Shown: positions 32,832-40,247 of the stretch, piece after piece | How positions within the stretch are numbered: position 1 is the first letter of the stretch | Layout: each line of letters opens with the position of its first letter | NCBI RefSeq assembly: GCF_004346205.1 | Contig: NZ_SMAM01000005.1 | Location: forward strand, 62,001-126,000 | Reading direction: 5' to 3' | Length of the DNA stretch: 64,000 nucleotides | DNA from: Bibersteinia trehalosi | GTDB lineage: Bacteria > Pseudomonadota > Gammaproteobacteria > Enterobacterales > Pasteurellaceae | Made by a program: the position numbers and the translations under genes | The notes under the pieces: model-generated | Told to the model about the DNA's origin: nothing | The model's database searches: none | What the model saw: the letters and a program-made list of their open reading frames with translations, nothing else

Positions 32832-33060
32832 AAGATACCTCTTGTGATAAAAAAACCGATTATGAACAACCGGTGTGAAAAAGTTCCCGCATTATACAAA
32901 TTTATTTTTATAAAATCTTACCACTTTTCTATTTTGAAGCATTTTATAGTGAGAAATTTGATCTACTTCTCAATTTTTACCTAATCCAATTGTTTTTCCT
33001 CGTCTACAAGATTAATCTTTGGAGCAAATTTCTGTTTTTATAAAAAATATTGGAGTTTTT
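32832..33060. promoter_or_regulatory. Divergent nupC / nanE intergenic region
   Basis: This AT-rich region should hold both divergent promoters. An inverted repeat TGAGAA-N11-TTCTCA (32950-32972) directly follows a TATAGT hexamer (32945-32950) and could be a nanE operator. An isolated TTGTGATAAAA near the nupC start resembles half a CRP site. Neither is strong. Confidence 0.3.
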
Positions 33061-33750
33061 ATGTCAAGATTATCCAAAGAGCAGATTTTAGCCCAGATCC
33101 AACATGGGCTTATTGCCTCCTGCCAGCCTGTTGATAATGGTCCGATGGACAAACCAGAAATTGTAGCGGCAATGGCCGCTGCTTCGGTGGCAGGTGGGGC
33201 TGCAGGGCTACGCATTGAAGGCATTGAAAACCTAAAAGCAGCTCGAAAAGTCGTTAATGTTCCAATTATTGGCATTGTTAAGCGCGATTTGCCCGATAGC
33301 CCTGTACGGATTACACCATTTCTACAAGATATTGACGATCTCTATCACGCTGGTGCAGATATTATTGCCTTCGACGGCACAGATCGCATACGCCCAACAA
33401 GTATTGAAGCTTGTGTTAAACGCATTCAAGCATTAGGCATAATGTCGATGGCTGATTGCTCTAATTTTGCAGAAGGCATATATTGCCAGCAACTTGGCGT
33501 GGATCTCATCGGTAGTACAATGTCTGGCTATACCGGCGGTAAGATTCCTGTTGAACCCGATCTACAACTTGTACAAGATCTTGTTGCACAAGGTTGCCGC
33601 GTGATGGCGGAAGGACGCTATAACACACCAGAACTGGCAAAACTTGCAATAGAAAATGGGGCTTTTGCAGTCACAGTCGGATCAGCGCTTACCCGTTTAG
33701 AGCACATTGTCAGCTGGTTTGTCCGCGCCATTGAAAATCGTCAAAACTAA
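33061..33750 (+). CDS. nanE: N-acetylmannosamine-6-phosphate 2-epimerase
   Basis: Converts ManNAc-6-P to GlcNAc-6-P in sialic acid catabolism. It is 229 residues from ATG 33061 (TTGGAG upstream), a TIM barrel with [70 protein letters not shown] and [10 protein letters not shown]. It forms an operon with nanK 21 bp downstream. nanA, nanR and a sialic acid transporter are not in the window. Confidence 0.97.
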   Translation: MSRLSKEQILAQIQHGLIASCQPVDNGPMDKPEIVAAMAAASVAGGAAGLRIEGIENLKAARKVVNVPIIGIVKRDLPDSPVRITPFLQDIDDLYHAGADIIAFDGTDRIRPTSIEACVKRIQALGIMSMADCSNFAEGIYCQQLGVDLIGSTMSGYTGGKIPVEPDLQLVQDLVAQGCRVMAEGRYNTPELAKLAIENGAFAVTVGSALTRLEHIVSWFVRAIENRQN

Positions 33751-33771
33751 TTTGCAAAAAAGGAAGCCAAA

Positions 33772-34662
33772 ATGACCGCTTGTTTAGCCATTGATATTGG
33801 TGGCACTAAAATTGCAGCTGCATTGATCAACTTAGATACAACACATTGTGAAATTCAAGACCGCATTCAAATTCATACACCTCAAGCTCCCACAGCAGAA
33901 GCTCTTGAACAGGCACTTTGTCAAATCCTAAGACATTTTGAGGCTCGTTTCACACACATCGCCGTGGCTTCAACTGGGATTATACAAAATGGCATACTTA
34001 CCGCGCTTAATCCTAAAAATCTCGGTAACCTCGCCTTTTTCCCACTCGAACAAAGCCTCAAAAAATACACTAACAAACCACTCTACTTACTTAATGATGC
34101 CCAAGCGGCAGCCTGTGCTGAATATCTACATAACAGCGATATAGAGAATTTTGCCTTTATTACGGTTTCTACCGGTGTTGGCGGCGGTGTTATTTTAAAT
34201 CGCCAACTATTTACAGGCACAAATGGTGTCGCTGGACACATTGGGCATAGCCTTGCTGATCCAAATGGTGAAATGTGTGGCTGTGGTCGAAGAGGCTGTG
34301 TAGAGGCTATCGCTTCTGGTCGAGCCATTGCCCGAGAAGCAAGTAAATGGCATTCCCCCTGTGAACCACCTGAAGTATTTACCCGCTTCCAACAAGGTGA
34401 TAAACAAGCGGTCGAATTAGTCGAAAAATCTGCAAAAGCGATAGCAAATCTCATTGCTGACTTGGCTATTAATCTTGATATTCAACGCATTGCGATTGGT
34501 GGGAGTATTGGCTTAGCAGAGGGCTATTTAGATTGTGTACAAAAATTTCTGGCACAAATGCCTGAAATTTATCGCCCTGAAATCACAACAGCTTACTATG
34601 CACAGGATGCGGGTTTAATTGGTGCAACTTGGTGGGCGAATAATTGTCATGCAACGATATAA
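33772..34662 (+). CDS. nanK: N-acetylmannosamine kinase
   Basis: ROK-family kinase that phosphorylates ManNAc to ManNAc-6-P, the substrate of NanE. It is 296 residues, with N-terminal phosphate loop ACLAIDIGGTKIAAALI, sugar-binding LNDAQAAACAEY, VSTGVGGGVILN, GHIGHS and the ROK zinc motif CGCGRRGCVEAIASG. AAGGAAG lies upstream. With NanE it lets the cell use host sialic acid once NanA has cleaved it elsewhere. Confidence 0.96.
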   Translation: MTACLAIDIGGTKIAAALINLDTTHCEIQDRIQIHTPQAPTAEALEQALCQILRHFEARFTHIAVASTGIIQNGILTALNPKNLGNLAFFPLEQSLKKYTNKPLYLLNDAQAAACAEYLHNSDIENFAFITVSTGVGGGVILNRQLFTGTNGVAGHIGHSLADPNGEMCGCGRRGCVEAIASGRAIAREASKWHSPCEPPEVFTRFQQGDKQAVELVEKSAKAIANLIADLAINLDIQRIAIGGSIGLAEGYLDCVQKFLAQMPEIYRPEITTAYYAQDAGLIGATWWANNCHATI

Positions 34663-34758
34663 TACTTCGCTCACAGTCTTGAAACATTAGCTCCATGGCA
34701 CAAATATCCGTGCTTGTATCCTAAAATATAAAGCTAACTAGTACAATTCAGGCTAAGT

Positions 34759-34797
34759 AAAAGGGCAGTGTTTGATCAGTTCCCCTGCCCTTTATTT
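34759..34797. terminator. Bidirectional terminator nanK / panF
   Basis: AAAAGGGCAG pairs with CTGCCCTTT around a 16-nt loop, with T-rich sequence on both sides, between convergent genes. The rest of 34663-34758 shows nothing recognisable. Confidence 0.75.
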
Positions 34798-34802
34798 AAT
34801 GC

Positions 34803-36233
34803 TTAATTTCTAGTAGCCGTTCCTAATTTATTCCCAATCAAGAAGGCAATAAGTCCTATGCATAACGCTGGCACAATCGCATGGAAGCTAAAAATAGAAA
34901 TTTTAAATGTTGTCATGATAATATAGCTCGCCAAACCTGCCAGCATTGAGCAAATTGCGCCTGTCGCATTCGCTTTTTTCCAGAATAGACCGAATACAAT
35001 TACCCATAAGAAGGTTGCTTCTAGCCCACCTAATGAAAGTAAGTTTAGCCAAATTAGCATATCTGGCGGGTTAATTGCGGCAAAAATGAGTAGGATGCTA
35101 ATGACCAGCGTCGTCAGCGTAGAGAATTTTTTAATTTTTTGCTCATTTTCAACCGCTTGTGGGCGCACCGCTAGGTAGAGATCTTTAATTAAAGTTGATG
35201 ATGCTTGAATAAGCATTGAGTCAATCGAAGACATTATCGCAGCCATAGGTGCTGCAAGGAAAATCCCTGCAACGACAGGTGGCAATACTGCGAGCATAAG
35301 GCTTGGAATAACTTGGTCAGCAACTTTCAGTTCTGGTAAGACTGCTCGCCCTAAGCTACCTGCAAGATGCATACCAAACATCAAAATTGCCACCACAATA
35401 GTACCAATAATCAATGCGCGATGGAGTGCTTTGCTATCTTTATACGCCATGCTACGCACAACTAAATGCGGTAAGCCAATTAAACCAAAACAGACTAAAA
35501 CCCAAAATGATGTCATAAAAGTAAAATCTAATGGGCGTTCATCAATGCCATAAGGAGTAATAAGCTGAGGATTAATTGCTTCAAGGCTATCTACTGCGTT
35601 GCTGATACCTCCTGCAGCATAAATGACACCACCGAGCAATAATAATGTACCAACCGTCATGACTAAGCCTTGAATAGTATCTGTAAGAACTACCGCTCGG
35701 AAGCCCCCAATAAAAGTATAAAGCCCTACAGTCAGCGCAAAAATTAAAATCGCACTTTGATAGGAGATCCCTAGAATAGTTTCCAGCAAACGTCCTGCAC
35801 CAATAAATTGCACTGTCATCATCGCAAAGAAGGAGAGCAATAACGCAAGACTTGAGACCCAAACGACCCAGCGATTTTGATAACGTGCCATCAGAATATC
35901 ATTAATTGTCACACTATTGGTTTTGCGGGCAAGAATGGCTAACTTTTTCCCCATAACGCCAAGAGTAAGCAATACTGCCGGAACTTGGATCATAGCAAGT
36001 AAGACCCAACCTAAGCCATATTTATAAGCCGCTCCAGGGCCGCCAATAAAAGAACTTGCACCGACATAAGTAGCCGCGGTAGTCATTGCTAGTACAAATC
36101 CCGACATTGAGCGCCCGCCAACATAATATTCGGACATAAAGCTACTTCCTTGACGTTGGCGGTAAGCATAGAATGCCACGCCAAATACAAAGAGCAAATA
36201 AACGACTAAAGGTAAGAGCATAGCATTATTCAT
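34803..36233 (-). CDS. panF: Sodium/pantothenate symporter
   Basis: Solute:sodium symporter importing pantothenate for coenzyme A, 476 residues, about 13 membrane segments. SSS-family markers are YYVGGRSMSGFVLAMTTAATYVGASSFIGGPGAAYKYGLGW, the second SSS signature around GGFRAVVLTDTIQG, and AAPMAAIMSSIDSMLIQASS. The start overlaps the yhdT stop by 4 bp (ATGA), and the yhdT-panF pair is the E. coli arrangement. prmA, which follows panF in many relatives, is absent. Confidence 0.96.
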   Translation of the reverse strand: MNNAMLLPLVVYLLFVFGVAFYAYRQRQGSSFMSEYYVGGRSMSGFVLAMTTAATYVGASSFIGGPGAAYKYGLGWVLLAMIQVPAVLLTLGVMGKKLAILARKTNSVTINDILMARYQNRWVVWVSSLALLLSFFAMMTVQFIGAGRLLETILGISYQSAILIFALTVGLYTFIGGFRAVVLTDTIQGLVMTVGTLLLLGGVIYAAGGISNAVDSLEAINPQLITPYGIDERPLDFTFMTSFWVLVCFGLIGLPHLVVRSMAYKDSKALHRALIIGTIVVAILMFGMHLAGSLGRAVLPELKVADQVIPSLMLAVLPPVVAGIFLAAPMAAIMSSIDSMLIQASSTLIKDLYLAVRPQAVENEQKIKKFSTLTTLVISILLIFAAINPPDMLIWLNLLSLGGLEATFLWVIVFGLFWKKANATGAICSMLAGLASYIIMTTFKISIFSFHAIVPALCIGLIAFLIGNKLGTATRN

Positions 36234-36457
36234 TCTGTTTCCTCCAAATCAATTTCTTTAAAGTATTTTTTGATGACAATAGAAATCAACAAAATGAAAA
36301 TCACAGGAACAAAAATACACGCTGCCTCAAACCAAAGCGGAAAACCAAATAGCCCGCGCTGTGCTGGTAAGAAATAAGCTGCAAGCCAGCCAAGTATATA
36401 TAAGAGTGTGAGCCATAACGCCCAACGTGCTTCTTTGATGATTTGCGGATGATTCAT
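36230..36457 (-). CDS. yhdT: YhdT family small membrane protein
   Basis: DUF997 protein, 75 residues, two membrane helices (LWLTLLYILGWLAAYFL and ACIFVPVIFILLISIVI) with the family FPLWFEAACIF between. AAGGAGG lies 7 bp before the ATG at 36457; an earlier in-frame ATG at 36463 is too close to it. Always paired with panF, it is probably an accessory subunit, but its role is unproven. Confidence 0.93.
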   Translation of the reverse strand: MNHPQIIKEARWALWLTLLYILGWLAAYFLPAQRGLFGFPLWFEAACIFVPVIFILLISIVIKKYFKEIDLEETE

Positions 36458-36514
36458 CTGCATTCCTCCTTTTAGTTAAAAAATAGCCCCGCAAATGCAG
36501 GGCTGGACATGGGA

Positions 36515-36832
36515 CTAATATTCCCATTCATCTGGATTGATCCCAAGCTCTCGCATTTGTGCTTTGGCTTCTTCTGGGATCTCATCATGTCGCTCTTTCA
36601 TTAAATCGTCATCCGTTGGCAATGGCTGCCCCGTAAATGCGTGCAAAAAAGCTTCACATAACAACTCGCTGTTTGTAGCATGACGTAGATTACGAATTTG
36701 ACGGCGGGTGCGTTCATTAGTTAGAATTTCTAGCACTTTAATCGGGATAGAAACTGTTATTTTTTTAACCTGCTCGCTTTTTTTACCATGCTCCGCATAG
36801 GGGCTGATATATTCACCATTCCAATCTGCCAT
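36515..36832 (-). CDS. metJ: Methionine repressor MetJ
   Basis: Ribbon-helix-helix repressor using S-adenosylmethionine, 105 residues, the same length as E. coli MetJ. The beta-ribbon is [15 protein letters not shown]; the helices contain [34 protein letters not shown]. The end is [19 protein letters not shown] precedes the ATG. A run of four MetJ-box-like octamers 52 bp upstream suggests autoregulation. Confidence 0.97.
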   Translation of the reverse strand: MADWNGEYISPYAEHGKKSEQVKKITVSIPIKVLEILTNERTRRQIRNLRHATNSELLCEAFLHAFTGQPLPTDDDLMKERHDEIPEEAKAQMRELGINPDEWEY

Positions 36833-36883
36833 GCTTTTTCCTACTCTAGTTACTAAAATCGGCTGGCATTCTAATCAAAATTT

Positions 36884-36915
36884 AGCCATCTTGCAATCTA
36901 GACGGCTGGATTTCC
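36884..36915. promoter_or_regulatory. Candidate MetJ operator (four tandem met boxes)
   Basis: Four abutting octamers AGCCATCT, TGCAATCT, AGACGGCT and GGATTTCC match the met box AGACGTCT at 6, 4, 7 and 4 of 8 positions, in register, upstream of metJ. MetJ binds cooperatively to such arrays. Confidence 0.45.
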
Positions 36916-36928
36916 ATTCTGCAAGCGC

Positions 36929-37231
36929 TTAATTTTGCTCTAAAATTTGCAAAATTTCCGTAGGGATTTGTTTGGGTTGCGGAATAAAAATCTGTTTATG
37001 CCGTTGCAACTCGCCTTTTTCTAGCCTAATACTGCTTTTAGGGACTTTGAATAGTTTGCTTAGATATTTCAATAAATGCGCATTTGCCGCCCCATCAACA
37101 GGTGGCGCAGTAATAGCAACTTTGAGTTCACTATCGTGTAAACCGATAATCTGATCTCGGCTGGCTTTGGGTTGTAAAAAAATCCGCAAACGTAAACCTT
37201 GCGGATTTTCACACATTTCGACCGCTTGCAT
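36929..37231 (-). CDS. yggU: DUF167 protein YggU
   Basis: A 100-residue cytoplasmic protein with the DUF167 core [21 protein letters not shown], then [25 protein letters not shown] and the [17 protein letters not shown] end. AAGGAAAGC precedes the ATG. It is paired with yggT 9 bp upstream, as in E. coli. The start region carries an uptake-signal core within the coding sequence (CAAGCGGTCG). Function unknown. Confidence 0.94.
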   Translation of the reverse strand: MQAVEMCENPQGLRLRIFLQPKASRDQIIGLHDSELKVAITAPPVDGAANAHLLKYLSKLFKVPKSSIRLEKGELQRHKQIFIPQPKQIPTEILQILEQN

Positions 37232-37240
37232 ATGCTTTCC

Positions 37241-37774
37241 TTATGCTAATACCCAAAGTCCGCCAAATACACGAAGCATAGCATTATTAAGCAATAGCAA
37301 ACCGAAGCCAAGCACCATCACTGAAAAATCTAACATCCCCGTGCGCGGTAGCACTTTGCGGATTATCCCTAATACTGGCTCGGTGATTTGAGCAATGAGA
37401 TAATCCAATGGATGATTGCCCTGTGTTACCCAGCTCATTAGCGCCCGAATTAATGTTGTATAAAACAGGATTTGCCCGAAAGTTTTCAAAATACTGAGTA
37501 CACCAATAATGCCTGCACTCATTGGGTCGATACCTAAAATCAGAAATTGAATCGTCACAATAACACCGGCTAAAAAGATTGCGGCAAAATTAATGCGACG
37601 TACTGTTGGAATAAATTTACTGACAGGATCAACAATGGGTGAAGTCAGACGCAGAATAGTCTGTGAAATTGGCAAACGAATATCAACACGGCAATATTGT
37701 AACCATGCTCGCAAAATTAAAATGAAATTAAACAGCCCAATAACAAGGGCAAGAATAGGGGCGAGAAACTCCAA
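37241..37774 (-). CDS. yggT: YggT family membrane protein
   Basis: A 177-residue protein with two YGGT repeats, each a pair of membrane helices: FIL...RAWLQYCRVDIRLPISQTILRLTSPIVDPV and FYTTLIRALMSWVTQGNHPLDYLIAQITEPVLGIIRKVLP. I chose TTG 37774 (MEFLAPILALVIGLF) because AGGAG lies 8 bp upstream. The longer reading from GTG 37798 has no such site and begins inside a hairpin. Related proteins affect osmotic tolerance or cell division; no activity is proven. Confidence 0.9.
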   Translation of the reverse strand: MEFLAPILALVIGLFNFILILRAWLQYCRVDIRLPISQTILRLTSPIVDPVSKFIPTVRRINFAAIFLAGVIVTIQFLILGIDPMSAGIIGVLSILKTFGQILFYTTLIRALMSWVTQGNHPLDYLIAQITEPVLGIIRKVLPRTGMLDFSVMVLGFGLLLLNNAMLRVFGGLWVLA

Positions 37775-37797
37775 AATTCTACTCCTAAATAATTGCA

Positions 37798-37819
37798 CAA
37801 GGGGCCTTAAAGCCCCTTG
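37798..37819. terminator. GC-rich hairpin between yggL and yggT
   Basis: CAAGGGGC pairs with GCCCCTTG around a 6-nt loop. Minus-strand flanks are not T-rich, so yggL transcription may only be attenuated here. Confidence 0.45.
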
Positions 37820-37827
37820 CTTTGCTT

Positions 37828-38172
37828 TTACTCATTAATTGGTAAATCCCACCAAATATCAAATAACGCACTCACTTCAATTTCAGTTAAGCCGTTATCT
37901 TCTAACCATTTTTGCACGAGTTGGCGATGAGATTCATCGCATTTACCCAATTTTTCTAGACAAACTAGACCTTCCCAGTGTAAGTAACCACTACCTTCAT
38001 ACGCTAAGCCGTTCGCTTTGATGACTTCATCAATAAAACGATCAACAGTGGCATCAATTTGATCAATACCTGTGCCATCTTTAAATTGGAATTTAACTAA
38101 AAAGCCTAATTCTTGGAATTCAGCTAAGTGCATTTTTTTACGCTGTCTGCGATTACGGATTGGTTGAGTCAT
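37828..38172 (-). CDS. yggL: YggL family 50S-associated protein
   Basis: DUF469 protein, 114 residues: basic N-terminus RNRRQRKKMHLAEFQELGF, core VKFQFKDGTG and GYLHWEGLVCLEK, acidic C-terminus ending ALFDIWWDLP. YggL has been linked to the large ribosomal subunit. AGGAGAAG precedes the ATG. It lies 42 bp after trmB on the same strand, the E. coli trmB-yggL order. Confidence 0.93.
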   Translation of the reverse strand: MTQPIRNRRQRKKMHLAEFQELGFLVKFQFKDGTGIDQIDATVDRFIDEVIKANGLAYEGSGYLHWEGLVCLEKLGKCDESHRQLVQKWLEDNGLTEIEVSALFDIWWDLPINE

Positions 38173-38214
38173 TTTTCTTCTCCTATAGGAATTAAGTTCA
38201 GATTTATTCTAACA

Positions 38215-38961
38215 CTATTTCTTCACAAAATAGAGATCCCAAACGCCATGTCCTAATTTATGCCCACGCGCTTCAAATTTGGTAAGCGGGCGAAAATCTG
38301 GACGCGGGATAAAATCATTAGTGGCCGACTGATTTTTTAGCTGTGGAAATTGGCGTAATACTTCCAACATATGTTCAGAATAGTTTTCCCAATCTGTTGC
38401 AAAATGCACAAAGCCGTTTGGCGTTAATTTCTCAATGACACGTTCAACAAAGGCAGGCTGCACTATGCGACGTTTATGGTGTTTCGCTTTTTGCCAAGGA
38501 TCAGGGAAAAAGAGCTGTAAACCACCTAAGCTATTATCGGCAATGCTATCTCGTAAAATTTCAGTCGCATCGTGGCAAATCACACGCAAATTTTTTATCC
38601 CTTTTTCTAAGGCATAAGCAATACATGCACCGACACCCGGTGTATGAACTTCAATACCAATATAATTTTTATCAGGATTTGCCTCTGCCATTTCAACCAA
38701 GCTTTTCCCCATACCAAAACCGATTTCTAAGATAACAGGGCTTTCGTTGCCAAAAATCGTTTTAAAATCAAAAGGTGTCGCTTGGTAATCCAAGCCTAAA
38801 TTTGCCCAGTTGTTGTTCATCATATCGCGTTGATAGTCGCTCAAGCGCCCCGTGCGTAATACAAAGCTACGTACTTTGCGCAAATAGCGACCATCTTCGG
38901 TAAATTCAGCTTGCTCAACAGTTTTACGTTTTTTATCGGCAAAGGTAATTTTTTCTGACAT
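38215..38961 (-). CDS. trmB: tRNA (guanine-N7)-methyltransferase TrmB
   Basis: Methylates G46 in tRNA variable loops. It is 248 residues from ATG 38961 ([20 protein letters not shown]). The frame is open further back to 39171 but would run into fabH and is rejected. The SAM site is [18 protein letters not shown] and [11 protein letters not shown]. The tRNA/catalytic region has [20 protein letters not shown]. The end [18 protein letters not shown] is characteristic. Confidence 0.96.
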   Translation of the reverse strand: MSEKITFADKKRKTVEQAEFTEDGRYLRKVRSFVLRTGRLSDYQRDMMNNNWANLGLDYQATPFDFKTIFGNESPVILEIGFGMGKSLVEMAEANPDKNYIGIEVHTPGVGACIAYALEKGIKNLRVICHDATEILRDSIADNSLGGLQLFFPDPWQKAKHHKRRIVQPAFVERVIEKLTPNGFVHFATDWENYSEHMLEVLRQFPQLKNQSATNDFIPRPDFRPLTKFEARGHKLGHGVWDLYFVKK

Positions 38962-38978
38962 AGTAAATAAAATGTGAG

Positions 38979-38998
38979 AGGCGGAATTTCTTCCGCCT
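38979..38998 (-). terminator. Hairpin after fabH
   Basis: AGGCGGAA pairs with TTCCGCCT around a 4-nt loop, followed on the minus strand by CTCACATTTTATTT. It is a modest terminator between fabH and trmB. Confidence 0.55.
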
Positions 38999-39043
38999 AT
39001 TGTTAAGTGATTTTGTAAAATATTGAATAATTTCAAGCGCTTG

Positions 39044-39994
39044 TTAAAAACGAACGAGCGCTGATCCCCAAGTCCAACCGCCACCAAAAGCTTCAAGAAG
39101 GAGCAATTGTCCACGTTTAATACGTCCATCGCGGACAGCTTCATCCAGCGCCACCGGCACAGTTGCTGCACTGGTATTACCGTATTTTTCTACCGTCAGC
39201 ACTACTTGTGACATATCCATGCCGAGTTTATCCGCGGTCGCTGAAATAATACGGATATTCGCTTGATGTGGAATTAACCAATCTAATTCGGATTTATCCA
39301 AATTATTTTCAGCCAAGGTTTCTTCGACAACATTCGCCAATTCTCGTACGGCTAATTTAAATGTTGCTTGTCCCTGCATTGAAATATAACCCGATTGATT
39401 ATCTTGGCGATTTTCATTTGGTAGCACTAAAGCGCTAGTTTTATCGCTAGATGAGTGCAGATGAGTCGATAAAATCCCTTCCTGCTCACTTGCCTCTAAA
39501 ATCACGGCACCTGCACCATCACCAAACAAAACAAGGGTGGTACGATCTTCTGGGTTTAATTTGCGTGAGTTAATATCAGCACCAACCACCAAGGCTTTTT
39601 TCACTTTGCCAGTTTTCACAAATTGATCTGCAATACCAAGGGCATATACAAAGCCGGTACAAGCAGCAGCAACATCAAAAGCAATGGCATCATCAATACC
39701 GAGCATACCTTGAATTTGGCAAGCAGCGCTTGGATAAGCATGCGAATTACTGGTCGTTGCTACCACAATTAAATCAATCTCTTGTGGATCTATGTTTGCC
39801 ATTTCTAAGGCATTTTTTGCGGCTAAATAGCCTATACTCGAAACGGTCTCATCATCTGCTGCGATACGGCGTTCACGCATGCCCGAACGAGTAAAAATCC
39901 ATTCATCACTGGTATCTACCATTTTTTCTAAATCCGCATTAGTGCGGATCTGAGCTGGCATGTAACTGCCAGTCGCTAAAATTCTGCTATTCAT
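39044..39994 (-). CDS. fabH: Beta-ketoacyl-ACP synthase III
   Basis: Condenses acetyl-CoA with malonyl-ACP to start fatty acid synthesis. It is 316 residues. The catalytic triad is visible as Cys112 in [11 protein letters not shown], His in [10 protein letters not shown] and Asn in [11 protein letters not shown]. The start region [20 protein letters not shown] and end [13 protein letters not shown] are typical. plsX, the usual upstream neighbour, is absent; the gene is divergent from the TonB-dependent receptor. Confidence 0.97.
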   Translation of the reverse strand: MNSRILATGSYMPAQIRTNADLEKMVDTSDEWIFTRSGMRERRIAADDETVSSIGYLAAKNALEMANIDPQEIDLIVVATTSNSHAYPSAACQIQGMLGIDDAIAFDVAAACTGFVYALGIADQFVKTGKVKKALVVGADINSRKLNPEDRTTLVLFGDGAGAVILEASEQEGILSTHLHSSSDKTSALVLPNENRQDNQSGYISMQGQATFKLAVRELANVVEETLAENNLDKSELDWLIPHQANIRIISATADKLGMDMSQVVLTVEKYGNTSAATVPVALDEAVRDGRIKRGQLLLLEAFGGGWTWGSALVRF

Positions 39995-40132
39995 CTGTAC
40001 TTCTCGTCAAAAATAATGATGCATATTATACGCAAAAAATGCTGGCCTTCCCACTATTGCGTAATCGAATGCCATTTTGGCATGTGAGAAACCACTGTTT
40101 CTGGCTAGAAATTTTGCGAACAAGATCACAAA

Positions 40133-40168
40133 ACAAGCGGTTAGTTTTTAGGAATTTTTTGCAAAAAA
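40133..40168 (+). repeat. Extended uptake signal sequence
   Basis: ACAAGCGGTTAGTTTTTAGG with a GCAAAAAAC tail lies in the 253-bp fabH/TonB-receptor gap. Apart from it and the promoter at 40190, that gap shows nothing recognisable. Confidence 0.7.
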
Positions 40169-40189
40169 CGTTCCCAATTTGCTATCCCC

Positions 40190-40218
40190 TTGATTCCAAA
40201 AACTATTCTCATTATGCT
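40190..40218 (+). promoter_or_regulatory. Promoter with overlapping Fur-box-like sequence
   Basis: TTGATT (40190-40195) and TATGCT (40213-40218), 17 bp apart, form a plausible promoter. The spacer and -10 region (40198-40216, ACTATTCTCATTATG) match the 19-bp Fur consensus GATAATGATAATCATTATC at 12 positions. Fur bound here would block RNA polymerase. The receptor ATG lies 29 bp beyond the -10. Confidence 0.55.
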
Positions 40219-40247
40219 TTCTTATTATTTATCTTTGGGAGAGTCTT

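Noticed and set aside
33061-36457. Complete sialic acid utilisation island
   Set aside because: Only nanE and nanK are present; the next gene, panF, is a pantothenate symporter, not a sialic acid transporter.
38962-39171. N-terminal extension of trmB
   Set aside because: It overlaps fabH out of frame and has no homology to the family; ATG 38961 gives the normal length.
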